Shown here piece after piece: positions 17,852-27,163 of a stretch of DNA of 64,000 nt. A program made the position numbers and the translations under genes. The stretch lies in the NCBI RefSeq assembly GCF_021991635.1, contig NZ_JAFFJA010000003.1, forward strand, positions 62,001-126,000, written 5' to 3'. Position 1 is the first letter of the stretch. The number at the start of each line of letters is the position of its first letter. The stretch comes from Tepidanaerobacter sp. GT38 (GTDB taxonomy: Bacteria; Bacillota; Thermosediminibacteria; Thermosediminibacterales; Tepidanaerobacteraceae). The notes beneath the pieces were generated by a model. That model worked only from the letters and a program-made list of their open reading frames with translations, searched no databases and was not told where the DNA came from.

Positions 17852-18720
17852 CTTCCATACCTCTTTCTCTTAAGGGCGTAATTTATGGCCTTTGCCACTT
17901 CCATACCGTTTCTATATCTTTTGTCAGGCATTAGCTGCAGGCATTTGCTTATAATATCGTTATATATAGGAGGAACATTCTCATTATAATCCGTAACGGC
18001 AGGAATATTTACCCAATGCTTTTCATTGCTTTTTCTCAATAAGTCTACTCCGATCCTCAGTTGTTTGCCTGTGAGTATCTCAAAAAAGATTAAGCCTAAA
18101 GAAAATACGTCTACATTGTCAGACGATATAAATCCTAAATAGCCTCTCTGCTCCGGGGATTGGTAGAGGGGTGTGCCGGTTTTTCGTCGCAATGGGCGAC
18201 CGGTAATGCCTAAATCAATTAAATATACAGCTTGGTTCAGCTGACCCTTGTTCTTGACAATAATGTTTTCCGGTTTTAAATCCTTATGCTGAAACACGGG
18301 AGCTGACGTATGAATTGCACCCAATACCAGGCTTATTTGGTAAATCAATTCAATATTTTGTCTGATCACATAAGGATCTTTTATCTTATCCCCTGTTTGT
18401 TTAATAATTTCTCTCAGTGTAAGGCCATCTATGTACTGCATCACCAGGATAAGTTTTTTATTTTTGTTGTCAATATGGTACTCGTAGAGGCTGGGAATCT
18501 TATCGGTGAATTCTTCCAGTTTTATCATACTCCTGGCTTCCTGCAGCAGTAGATCCCTCTGTTTAAAATCATCAAAGCATATAATCTTGATTCCCACAGT
18601 TCTGTCGTATTCCATATCTTTCGCCTTATAGAAGCAGGTTTGAGTGGCCTCTGATTCATAAATCGTTTCCAGGATGAAGAATTTGTGTTTTTTATCAAAC
18701 TCAACTTGTTTGCTAGCCAA
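17848..18720 (-). CDS. Hanks-type serine/threonine protein kinase
   Basis: A 290-residue kinase domain with no membrane helix or PASTA repeats. The catalytic set is intact: ATP-binding Lys45 in VGIKII, catalytic loop HKDLKPEN with Asp147, metal-binding DLG (169-171, in place of DFG), and the activation-segment TGTPLYQSPE (the SPE replaces APE). The glycine-rich loop is poor. Its start overlaps the end of the pseudokinase gene by eight bases. Substrates are not known; the neighbouring pseudokinase, helicase and zinc-ribbon protein are obvious candidates. It acts in the cytoplasm. Confidence 0.9.
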   Translation of the reverse strand: MASKQVEFDKKHKFFILETIYESEATQTCFYKAKDMEYDRTVGIKIICFDDFKQRDLLLQEARSMIKLEEFTDKIPSLYEYHIDNKNKKLILVMQYIDGLTLREIIKQTGDKIKDPYVIRQNIELIYQISLVLGAIHTSAPVFQHKDLKPENIIVKNKGQLNQAVYLIDLGITGRPLRRKTGTPLYQSPEQRGYLGFISSDNVDVFSLGLIFFEILTGKQLRIGVDLLRKSNEKHWVNIPAVTDYNENVPPIYNDIISKCLQLMPDKRYRNGMEVAKAINYALKRKRYGR

Positions 18721-20056
18721 CTAGAACCAGCTCTTTTCTCAAAGCCTCCAGAAATTCCCTAAGTGAAGGTTTTATATTTAAGGAATTCTCAATTACTTGC
18801 TCCATAAAATCTACAAAGGCGTCACTGTAATGGTCTATCAAGATGTCTATGTTAATTTGCTTATCTGATCGGATGTCATCACCTAAAATCCATAAAAGTA
18901 ATACACCCAGGGAATATGTATCGACTTTTTCCCAATCCACACCATCCGTATCTTGAATTAAGTTATTCCTTAGTTCGTATGGGGCAAATGGATTTGAGGT
19001 CTGTTTTTCTTTCATGGTGTGATATACCGTGGTGTAAGCCTCCCTTTCATCATCCTTTACGATCTTGGATGTCTCAAAACAGCCTAAGCTTACACTGAGA
19101 GAATTGTTTTGCGGCGTCACAAAGACATACTCAGGTCTAATCCCCCTATGGTAAATCTTGGTGCCAGCCTTTACGTTTTGAATTGAAAGCAATGCGATAA
19201 TGAGCTTTTCAATGATTTCCAGCGCCGCCTTGGCCGTCACTTTGCCCAGTCTTTCTCTGTTGGCTAAAGTAAAAGTTCTTTGGTCGATATTGTATTTAAT
19301 ATAAATCAGGCCACATTCCCTAGAAGTATCAATTACACTGCCCATAACTATATTTCGCGGCAGTTCATGAATACCCTCCCAAACCTCATACAAAACAGTA
19401 CTGTCACGTCTGTTGTATATTTCCGGCTCCTTTTTAAAAGCTCTAATATATGCCCAGCTGCAGCGCTCACGATTGTTCTCATCCAGGTCAACGCGCTTGC
19501 ATATATAATTGAATTTTCCTGCAGAAGCTTCCATATCAGTTTTTTTGACCAATTCCACAACCTGGTATTTGCCAAACGGCAGCCGCTCCACATCTAGAGT
19601 AAGTCTCCTTTTCCCCTTTAAAAAATGATTCACAATCCCTTCATAAAGATTTTTAACCAGTTTTGATGCCAGTGTAATATCCGCATCAATATTTTTTATC
19701 TCGTATTTTTCCGGAACACCAGCATCGTTGTACGTAACATGGACGACTTTATTTGCGTCTCTTCTTATTTCATCAAGCAAGTGATATGTATTTTTGTCAA
19801 TAAAGTTTTCCCAGCGGCATTTTCTGATTTGTCCGTATAAATCGCTCAAACCCTTGCTTTGCCTTTCAGATTTATCTGAAGGTATGGTAATGCCGTGGTC
19901 AGCCAGTACTGACGCCGTAAAGACTTCCAAAGCCTTTCGCGCATTGATTACACTTTCATTGGGCCGAATTCTTGCATTTTCTTCAGCAGCCAAGCACGTT
20001 TCATAAAGCTCATTTTTAGCATGGGTTTGCACATCTTTTAACGCATCAAAATACAT
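18713..20056 (-). CDS. Pseudokinase with an N-terminal DUF4145-like domain
   Basis: About 447 residues. Residues 1-145 resemble the helical DUF4145-type domain found in restriction enzymes and other conflict proteins (SVINARKALEVFTASVLADH, later RRDANKVVHV). Residues 160-450 have a protein-kinase fold, but the catalytic residues are changed: the HRD loop reads YHRGIRPEYVF (catalytic Asp is Gly), the DFG site reads SLG, and the VAIK lysine appears lost. An APYE motif remains. It is the first gene of the seven-gene operon. I infer a sensor or allosteric partner of the active kinase next door. Start ATG 20056 is chosen for its GGGGTGG site. Confidence 0.75.
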   Translation of the reverse strand: MYFDALKDVQTHAKNELYETCLAAEENARIRPNESVINARKALEVFTASVLADHGITIPSDKSERQSKGLSDLYGQIRKCRWENFIDKNTYHLLDEIRRDANKVVHVTYNDAGVPEKYEIKNIDADITLASKLVKNLYEGIVNHFLKGKRRLTLDVERLPFGKYQVVELVKKTDMEASAGKFNYICKRVDLDENNRERCSWAYIRAFKKEPEIYNRRDSTVLYEVWEGIHELPRNIVMGSVIDTSRECGLIYIKYNIDQRTFTLANRERLGKVTAKAALEIIEKLIIALLSIQNVKAGTKIYHRGIRPEYVFVTPQNNSLSVSLGCFETSKIVKDDEREAYTTVYHTMKEKQTSNPFAPYELRNNLIQDTDGVDWEKVDTYSLGVLLLWILGDDIRSDKQINIDILIDHYSDAFVDFMEQVIENSLNIKPSLREFLEALRKELVLVG

Positions 20057-20220
20057 AAGAACCACCCCATTCTAAAAACACAATGCCAAATGAATATTAC
20101 TATGTATACATTTCTACAGTCTTATAGAAAATCCTTCCTTTAAGCAAGTTGGAGATGCCGAAAATTCTTTGTATTCGTATTATTTTGTTCCATATTGTCG
20201 ATAAAAGCAGCATTGCAAAA

Positions 20221-20246
20221 CAAAAAAGCCGCAATGAATGCGGTTA
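20221..20246 (-). terminator. Terminator after the DUF4416 gene
   Basis: Minus-strand stem CCGCA/TGCGG extended by a weaker base pair on each side, followed by TTTTTTG, immediately beyond the DUF4416 stop. It insulates that gene from the pseudokinase operon. Confidence 0.8.
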
Positions 20247-20771
20247 CTAGGAGCGAAGTTTTTCCTTGTGCAGCTGGCGAATCCCGCCAAAGATTTTGCG
20301 ATACTCTTCACTTGCATAATCGGGATAGGTCCAGGGCCACGGCTGAAATTCACCTCCGACAAAGCGCAAGGTAACTTCACCGTAAATGCCTTTGCCCAAA
20401 TATATGCGATGGCTGTGGTCTTTAGTGCTGGCAAGCACCAGTTTCCCAAGACTTATATACCCAACGTCGATATTGACCTGCCGTTTGCCGTCAACTGCGC
20501 GGTCCTGTTCAAGGGAATTTGACCAGAGCTTCAAGGCGGGAAGCTCGCTAGGATCAATCAGCTCATCAAAGGCGAAAATGCACCGTTTGAGGTCACTGCC
20601 CATTTCGGCTGTATAATAATCGGTGTGATTAAAAGGAAGCACCGAACTTTCGTAAATGCAGGATCCTAGCCGTTTTGACAGGGTCTCCTTTACAGGTTCA
20701 AATAATTTTTCATCTGAAGTAAAAACGCTAGCGATAGGGGTCACTAATTCCGGCATTTTTATTTTACCCAT
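20247..20771 (-). CDS. DUF4416 family protein
   Basis: A 174-residue protein with the family signature in the first half (TPIASVFTSDEKLFEPVKET, then FNHTDYY) and the C-terminal TYPDYASEEY segment. The function is unknown; members occur in Firmicutes and anaerobic Proteobacteria. It is likely cytoplasmic, with no signal or membrane helix. The AGAGGAT site precedes the ATG. It is single, with its own terminator, and seems unrelated to the operon downstream. Confidence 0.8.
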   Translation of the reverse strand: MGKIKMPELVTPIASVFTSDEKLFEPVKETLSKRLGSCIYESSVLPFNHTDYYTAEMGSDLKRCIFAFDELIDPSELPALKLWSNSLEQDRAVDGKRQVNIDVGYISLGKLVLASTKDHSHRIYLGKGIYGEVTLRFVGGEFQPWPWTYPDYASEEYRKIFGGIRQLHKEKLRS

Positions 20772-20845
20772 AACGATCCTCTTTTCACATGAATAATAGC
20801 TTAATTGAAAAATCCGAAGGGTTTAAAAGGCATTGTTGACTTTTA

Positions 20846-21109
20846 TTATTCATCATAACATACTATACTACCAATAAGCTTATCATGCCAACCCTGGCTA
20901 TCTTTATCAATAAGTATCCATATAAAGCCAAGGCAAAAAATCATGTACGAAATAATTTTTCCAATTAATTCTCTAAAAAACATCATCTAAAATCCCACAG
21001 GCTGTTTTGTGCTCTTGTTATATACTTTAAGTGTGAGTAAGCTCTTGCCAAAAGAAAAGACGCTATCCACGTAAAGATTTCTTTTTGTGTTATTTGTTGA
21101 AGGATTTTG
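20846..21109 (-). pseudogene. RDD family membrane protein remnant with an in-frame amber stop
   Basis: Translated on the minus strand, this intergenic stretch gives FGKSLLTLKVYNKSTKQPVG, a TAG at 20987-20989, then in the same frame FFRELIGKIISYMIFCLGF and DSQGWHDKLIGSIVCYDE before a TAA. This matches the C-terminal half of RDD membrane proteins, where a GKxLxxLKV strand precedes an RELIGK-helix and a WHDKLxGT ending. The N-terminal transmembrane part is missing. The 46-residue tail could begin at the tandem ATG at 20986, but a decayed gene is more likely. Confidence 0.6.
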
Positions 21110-21192
21110 TCAAGTTTTAGCGAATTATACCTATAGTTTTATTTCCATATTTTAGGTAGATTATTTAATAAAGTTTTCAAGGAGGAAACGTA

Positions 21193-21987
21193 TTGAAAGT
21201 AGGAATTGTTGGAGGCGGCAATGCCGGAACACTGTTTCTTAAAACACTTTTAGAAATACCCGAGGTTGATGTCATAGGCGTTTGCGATAAAAGCCCCGAA
21301 GCGCCGGCAATTATATATGCCAAGGAGCATGGAATCCCCACATATTTCGACCTAAAACTTTTTTTGGAAAATGATATGGATGTGGTGTTGGAACTTACAG
21401 GAATTCAGGAAGTAAAAAACACCATCGAACAGTTAAAAAAACAAGAAACTCACCTCATGGATTCTCATGCGGCAAGGCTGGCATCGCTTCTGACAGAACA
21501 TCAACAGGAGCTTTCAGAAAAACTCGCTGACTATATAGACCATATCAAAGAACTGCTTATGAACGTAACATCAAATATTTCATCAATCAATGACACTGTT
21601 TTATCGATAGATAGCACATCTAAAAGCATCCTTGAATCGGTTTCAAGTGCCATCGAAAGCATAAACAAAACAGACCAGATCGTTCAAATCATCAATGAGA
21701 TTACCGCACGAATTAGAATTCTCGGTATAAACGCTTCTATCGAGGCAGCCCGCGCTGGAGAAACGGGTCAAGGGTTTTCAGTGGTGGCATCTGAGATAGG
21801 CAATCTCACCACCTCCAGTAAAGAAGCTACAGCTGAAATAAAATCCATCATCGACAAAATGAAGGCGGACATCAACAAACTCTCGGAAATTGCGAACACT
21901 CTTGACATTATCTGCAAAAAACAAAGGGAAATAGCAAGCTCTCTTGCTGATGACAACGCAAAAATGAGCAGTATCATAAGTAAATGA
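21193..21987 (+). CDS. Soluble chemoreceptor-like protein: NAD-binding Rossmann domain fused to an MCP signalling domain
   Basis: A 264-residue fusion starting at TTG with an AAGGAGG site. Residues 1-80 form a Rossmann domain (VGIVGGGNAGTLFLKTLLEI, then VIGVCDKSPEAPA), like the nucleotide-binding half of dihydrodipicolinate reductase or homoserine dehydrogenase. From about residue 90 it is coiled coil, with the chemoreceptor hairpin tip near 170-195 (NASIEAARAGETGQGFSVVA). There is no membrane helix. It is likely to report the redox or nucleotide state to CheA/CheW, not an outside ligand; that is inference. The signalling domain is short, with few heptads after the tip. Confidence 0.85.
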   Translation: MKVGIVGGGNAGTLFLKTLLEIPEVDVIGVCDKSPEAPAIIYAKEHGIPTYFDLKLFLENDMDVVLELTGIQEVKNTIEQLKKQETHLMDSHAARLASLLTEHQQELSEKLADYIDHIKELLMNVTSNISSINDTVLSIDSTSKSILESVSSAIESINKTDQIVQIINEITARIRILGINASIEAARAGETGQGFSVVASEIGNLTTSSKEATAEIKSIIDKMKADINKLSEIANTLDIICKKQREIASSLADDNAKMSSIISK

Positions 21988-22089
21988 TACGGTCTAGACA
22001 GCAAAGTTTCACTCCTTAAAATGGATTCAAGTAATATTTGCTACGCAGATATAAATACCTGCCGACAGTAACTTTGCCGACAGGCTGAT

Positions 22090-22115
22090 ACCGCACAAAA
22101 AGTGCGGTCTTTTGT
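22090..22115 (+). terminator. Terminator after the Rossmann-MCP gene
   Basis: Stem CCGCAC/GTGCGG (22091-22107) followed on the plus strand by TCTTTTGTTT. It directly abuts the stop codon of the convergent res gene. Confidence 0.75.
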
Positions 22116-25100
22116 TTATTGCCCCATAACTTTATCCATTAGTTTTTCGTAGCTGTCCACCACTTCGTACTTTACGGTGCTGTTTGCTATCTTTTCAAAA
22201 TGTTTTTTTGCACAGCGGATTTTTGCTTCTTCGATGCCTCTCGTATCAAATTGCAGTGATTCCAGTTTACCTTTGGTTTCAGCTACAAAGTATATGTGCC
22301 TTACCTTATCCTCATTAAAGACTATAGCCCAGTCCGGATTGTAGTCTCCTACAGGTGTAGGTATGAAAAATCCCCTTGGCAGTTTGGCATATACACAAAC
22401 TTCACTGCTGGCATCCAGTTCCTTGGCAAATTCCTTTTCCTTTTCAGAATCAGTAATTACATAGTCGTATATGTGTTTTTTGGCTTCTACAGCATCTTTA
22501 CCTAAGGTTCCTTTTAAAGTATTTTCAGTAAAAATCTTTGCATCATATACTTCGTCGATGAGATTATATGTTATATGCTGGATTATCACTGTAGCTTTTT
22601 GTTCGTTAATAATCCTTGAAGCTTTCAATATAAACTCTTCCGGATTTTTTCTAAACAAATAAAAGGTCTTGGGCCTTATGCCTTTTAGGATTTTAACGAT
22701 GGCTTTTCTTGTAAGCTGGGTTTCATCTACCAATTTTCCTACTAGATCGTATTTTACTGAAGTAGTTACCGGTTTATATTCCTTGTCCATAGCCGTTTCC
22801 TTGAGTCTAAAGGCCTCTCCTCTTTCTAGTTCTTCTTTTGAAGATATACGCTCCATTTCTCCAGTCTTTACCTGATATACAATATCAGATACCTTTAGGT
22901 CCCTGTCTAAGGCAATAATGCAGTTTTTAATCAGTTCTTCTGTGTCAAAATCTACATAGTAGGCCGTCTTTTTATTTATCTTGTTCCAAAGCTCCTGGAA
23001 TTCCTTTTTCTTGAAGTTTTCATTGACTTCAAGCTTTTTTATATTCTCAGCTCTGCTGTCTTCCACAAGAGGTGTGGCACTTTCGCTGTAGATTTTGCTA
23101 ACCAACTGGACAATGCCATCTTTGAAGTCCTCTACTTCATCTGGTAGTATTAGCTTACCAACTTCTAAATCCCGGTAATATTTTTCAGTTAAATTGTCGC
23201 TGTCATCTACATAAAAGTTTCGTATAAAAGATCTATGAAGGGTGTTTGCGAGATTTTCGTCTATAACCAGCTCTTCTCCTTTAGCATTCTTAACCACATT
23301 GTTTAAGAAAAACTCTACATTGGCCTTTTGTGGTCTGTCAGTTAATGTTTCCGCAATCTCGGACTGCAAGCCTTTGGCAAAGGATTCATAAGACTCGCTG
23401 GCTATGACTGTAAGCACATTTATATCGTGGACATCTACTCCTGGTGTTTCACTGTCTATTCTGTTGCCATTTTGGTCAACACAAAGTCTTAAGCCCCTGC
23501 CCACTTCCTGCCGTTTTCTAATGACTGAATCACTGTGTTTTAAAGTACATATTTGAAAGACGTTGGGGTTGTCCCAGCCTTCCCTCAAGGCTGAGTGGGA
23601 AAAGATAAATCGGGTAGGCTCGTCAAAGCTCAGCAGCCGCTCTTTATCCTTCATTATCAAATCGTAGGCCGACTCATCATCGGAAATTTTTTCTTCACCC
23701 TTAGCCTCAGGGTTTACCATTCTGCCCTGTTTGTCTATAGCAAAATAACCTTTGTGGGTATCTTTTACATCGATGGATTTTAAATATTTTACATATGGGT
23801 CATTAAACAGCGTGATGTATTCATTTAAAATGTTTATGTATTCTTCTTCAAAGATTTTGGCATACTGGCCATTTACTTGATTGCCGTTTTCATCATATTG
23901 TCTGTATTTGGCCACTTCATCTATAAAAAATAGCGTCAGCACCTTTATGCCTTTGTCAAAAAGGGCCTTTTCCCTTTCAAAGTGAGACCTTATGGTTTCC
24001 CTAATCTGTATTCTCCTTAAAGTAGTCTCATTGATATCTCCTTGGACATCTCCTGCAGAAAGGGTCACTCCATTGGTAAAGCTTATGGTGTTTTTGTAGC
24101 CGTTTATTTCAGATACCCGGTAGCCCTTATACTGCTCCATGTAGTTGGAATGGGTATACAAATCAAAACCTTCGTCTACATTTCTGGTAACCCTTCTGAT
24201 ACCTGTCTTTTGCTTGACTTCAAACTCTATCCTGGCTATAGGTTTTCTCTTGGTGCTGACATCTATGCCTTCAAAGTAGATATATGCACTGGTGCCTGTA
24301 AGGCCCTTTACGGAAATACCTTTCACTTTGATTTTTTTCACAAGTTTCATATTGTATGCATCTAAGGCATCAAGTCGGTATATTTTATTGTATTCTTCTT
24401 TGTGGGTGGCAGAATACCTTATGGTAAATAAAGGGTTAAACAGTTTTAAGGCTTCTTTGGTTTTTTTGCCCTCTACCGACTGAGGCTCATCTATTATGAG
24501 TATGGGGTTGGTCTGGGCCAACACGTCTATGGGCCTTCTTGTACCGAAATCATCCAGCTCTTCATAGATTCGCCGGGCATCTTTACCTCGGGCGTTAAAA
24601 GCCTGGGAATTTATGATCATGGCATTTATCCCAGAATCTGAGGCAAATTGATCTATCTTGTGAAGCTGTTTGGAATTGTAGATAAAGTATCGGATCTTTA
24701 TGCCGTACAAATCCATAAAGTGGTCTTCAGTTATTTGGAAGGATTTATATACTCCTTCCCGAATTGCGATAGAGGGCACTACTATGATGAACTTACTCCA
24801 GCCGTATGCTCTGTAAAGTTCGTACATGGTCCTTATATATGTATAGGTTTTGCCAGTGCCTGTTTCCATTTCGATGGTGAGATTGTACTTGCCAGCTAAA
24901 CGCTCAGATGGTTTTAAGCCATTTCTCAACTGAACTTTTCGTATGTTTTCCAAAATATCTTCTTCCGGTAAAATTATAGGACTATTTTTAAAGCCGGTTT
25001 CAAATAAAAGCCTTTGCTGGCCGGCAATCTCTCCTTTTTCTCTGCCTGTATCCAGTTGAAAATGAGAAACTTGATTTGGCTGCCCTCTAAAGCAGTCCAC

Positions 25101-25154
25101 TACAGATTTTACTGCGTCTATTTGAAACTGCTGTTCCTTAAATTTTATCTTCAT
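22116..25154 (-). CDS. res: Type III restriction enzyme, Res subunit
   Basis: The ATP-dependent translocase/nuclease of a type III restriction system, about 1012 residues, near the usual length. Walker A lies in METGTGKTYTYIRTMYELYR (around residue 85), the DExx box is IIDEPQSVEG, helicase motif VI is seen in RQEVGRGLRL, and the C-terminal PD-(D/E)xK nuclease is visible as DYNPDWAIVF followed by FVAETKG. It needs Mod and cuts when two unmethylated sites meet. ATG 25154 with AAGGTGA upstream is preferred to the GTG at 25163. It follows mod by 11 bases and looks intact. Confidence 0.95.
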   Translation of the reverse strand: MKIKFKEQQFQIDAVKSVVDCFRGQPNQVSHFQLDTGREKGEIAGQQRLLFETGFKNSPIILPEEDILENIRKVQLRNGLKPSERLAGKYNLTIEMETGTGKTYTYIRTMYELYRAYGWSKFIIVVPSIAIREGVYKSFQITEDHFMDLYGIKIRYFIYNSKQLHKIDQFASDSGINAMIINSQAFNARGKDARRIYEELDDFGTRRPIDVLAQTNPILIIDEPQSVEGKKTKEALKLFNPLFTIRYSATHKEEYNKIYRLDALDAYNMKLVKKIKVKGISVKGLTGTSAYIYFEGIDVSTKRKPIARIEFEVKQKTGIRRVTRNVDEGFDLYTHSNYMEQYKGYRVSEINGYKNTISFTNGVTLSAGDVQGDINETTLRRIQIRETIRSHFEREKALFDKGIKVLTLFFIDEVAKYRQYDENGNQVNGQYAKIFEEEYINILNEYITLFNDPYVKYLKSIDVKDTHKGYFAIDKQGRMVNPEAKGEEKISDDESAYDLIMKDKERLLSFDEPTRFIFSHSALREGWDNPNVFQICTLKHSDSVIRKRQEVGRGLRLCVDQNGNRIDSETPGVDVHDINVLTVIASESYESFAKGLQSEIAETLTDRPQKANVEFFLNNVVKNAKGEELVIDENLANTLHRSFIRNFYVDDSDNLTEKYYRDLEVGKLILPDEVEDFKDGIVQLVSKIYSESATPLVEDSRAENIKKLEVNENFKKKEFQELWNKINKKTAYYVDFDTEELIKNCIIALDRDLKVSDIVYQVKTGEMERISSKEELERGEAFRLKETAMDKEYKPVTTSVKYDLVGKLVDETQLTRKAIVKILKGIRPKTFYLFRKNPEEFILKASRIINEQKATVIIQHITYNLIDEVYDAKIFTENTLKGTLGKDAVEAKKHIYDYVITDSEKEKEFAKELDASSEVCVYAKLPRGFFIPTPVGDYNPDWAIVFNEDKVRHIYFVAETKGKLESLQFDTRGIEEAKIRCAKKHFEKIANSTVKYEVVDSYEKLMDKVMGQ

Positions 25155-25165
25155 TAAACTCACCT

Positions 25166-27076
25166 TTATAAAACCTTAATCTGTGTATCGGGAGAAATGC
25201 TTTTAAAGATTTCTTCAAGGTTTATCCTGTCGGGACATGAGCTAAAAGAACTGTCTCGAAATACCGCTTTTAAAGGTTTTATTTTCGCAATTTCCTTTAT
25301 CAATTCTTCGCCTACATCTTCATCAAAACAGGCCGCCAAGGAATTCCCTGCCACAAAGTGGACTTCTTTGCCGCAAATTTCTTTGGTCTCTATGGGAAGT
25401 GAAAGTTCTAAGCCTGCTTCCAGCATTACTTGAGTTAAATGGTCAAGACTAGTCCGGTCTTCTTTTATATTTGATTCTAACTCATCTAAAATGTTTTGGC
25501 TGAGCTTATCGGGCGCGTAATATACGTCTTTCATATTTGATGAGTCTACTCTATATACTCTAAAGCCGTAGTCGATATCAGCACCGGTTTCTTCTTTTAT
25601 CTTTTTTCCCGCGCGGCGGATGCGCTCTTTAGCTATTTCAGCTATTGTTTTATAGCCTGCTTTGTAGGCTTCCGAGTTTTCATCGCAGGGCTCAGGCAAT
25701 TGGATCATTATGTATTTACGATTGCCTCCGTCTTCGGCATTTAGCTGCATCACTGCATGGGCTGTAGTAGCAGAGCCTGCAAAGAAGTCTAGGATAATTT
25801 CATTGTCCAGATAAAACATGCTGATTAAATGTTTTAACAAGGTTGTCGGTTTTGGGTAAGAAAAAACGGCACCTTCAAATAACCGCTTCATTTCATGGTT
25901 GGCCTGAATATTTAATATATTTTCTTCAAAGCCTATATGATTTCTGTAAAGCTTGGTTCTGACTATGGGATTGCCTTCATTGTCAACCTTCGCATAGTTT
26001 TTGCAGTATACATTCCACTGATTGCCCTTGCCTTTTTTAAATACTATGTAGCCGTTTTTTATGCCCCACTCTACTTTTGATTTGCTCCACACCCAGCGCC
26101 AGCCGTCATTGTACTTTTCTCTTCGATTGTTGGGAAATATAAGGGTTCCGTCAGGTGCTTTTATTCCAAAATCCAGGCTTTCAACGTATCCTTTGCTTCC
26201 CCGATCCAGTTTTTCTAAATTATATCCGCCGCGCTCTTTATAGTATTCATCTTTAAATTTATACTTTCCGTCGATATCTACAACTTGATTGTTAAATTTT
26301 ACATTTTCTATGTTTTTAGCATAAAGCAGGATATATTCAGTTTCCACCATTAGGTATTTTGAGTCATTGCCAGAACCTTTTGACTTTCGCCAAATAAAAT
26401 TGGCCACGAAGTTTCTCTCTCCAAATATTTCATCGCATATCCTTCTCATGTTGTGGATTTCATTATCATCTATGCTGATAAGTATAACTCCATCTTCCGA
26501 CAGTAAGTTCCTCGCCAGTTTAAGCCTCGGGTAAATCATGGTGAGCCAGTCACTGTGGTATCTTCCATTGTATTCGGTATTTTGGAATAGTCTGTTGCCT
26601 TCTTGATCAACTTGCCCCGACTTTTTAGCATATTTGGTTTTTTCAACGGTGAATCTGTCTTTGTATATGAAATCTTTGCCGGTGTTATAAGGCGGATCTA
26701 TGTAAATAAATTTTATTTTGTTTAGATATGATTCTTGAAGGAGCTTTAAAACTTCCAGATTGTCACCTTCGATAAAAAGGTTCTGAGTGGTTTCCCAGTT
26801 CAGGCTATCTTCTTTCACCGGCCTTAAAGTTTTATTAGTAGGAGTGTTGGCTAAAACTATGGCTTCCTTTTTCCCCGGCCATGTAAGCAAGTACCTCTCT
26901 TTGGTGCCTTCCACTATCTCATCAGACAGCTCCTGCTTTAAGAGCTCAAAATCTATTGCACGGGTTATATTGCCCTTTTCGTCCTTTATTTCAGTTATGA
27001 CATTTGGAAAGAGTCTGCCTATTTTTTCTATGTTATTTTGGATAATATCCTTTGACTCCATTTTTACTTTTTCCAC
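25166..27076 (-). CDS. mod: Type III DNA adenine methyltransferase, Mod subunit
   Basis: Provides sequence recognition and N6-adenine methylation for the type III system. It has 636 residues with motif IV DPPYNTGKDF near residue 128 and motif I LDFFAGSATTAHAV near 430, the beta-class order; the region between holds the target recognition domain, which does not let me predict the site. It begins at GTG 27076 behind GGGGG. No homopolymer or tandem repeat suggesting phase variation was seen in the coding sequence. Mod and Res form one operon behind an extended -10 promoter. Confidence 0.95.
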   Translation of the reverse strand: MEKVKMESKDIIQNNIEKIGRLFPNVITEIKDEKGNITRAIDFELLKQELSDEIVEGTKERYLLTWPGKKEAIVLANTPTNKTLRPVKEDSLNWETTQNLFIEGDNLEVLKLLQESYLNKIKFIYIDPPYNTGKDFIYKDRFTVEKTKYAKKSGQVDQEGNRLFQNTEYNGRYHSDWLTMIYPRLKLARNLLSEDGVILISIDDNEIHNMRRICDEIFGERNFVANFIWRKSKGSGNDSKYLMVETEYILLYAKNIENVKFNNQVVDIDGKYKFKDEYYKERGGYNLEKLDRGSKGYVESLDFGIKAPDGTLIFPNNRREKYNDGWRWVWSKSKVEWGIKNGYIVFKKGKGNQWNVYCKNYAKVDNEGNPIVRTKLYRNHIGFEENILNIQANHEMKRLFEGAVFSYPKPTTLLKHLISMFYLDNEIILDFFAGSATTAHAVMQLNAEDGGNRKYIMIQLPEPCDENSEAYKAGYKTIAEIAKERIRRAGKKIKEETGADIDYGFRVYRVDSSNMKDVYYAPDKLSQNILDELESNIKEDRTSLDHLTQVMLEAGLELSLPIETKEICGKEVHFVAGNSLAACFDEDVGEELIKEIAKIKPLKAVFRDSSFSSCPDRINLEEIFKSISPDTQIKVL

Positions 27077-27163
27077 ATGATGACCCCCTTAAGGTGGTTT
27101 AAAAAGCTATAACCCAATTATGATTTTAGTGTGGAAACATTGGAAAAAGATTGACCTAAAACA

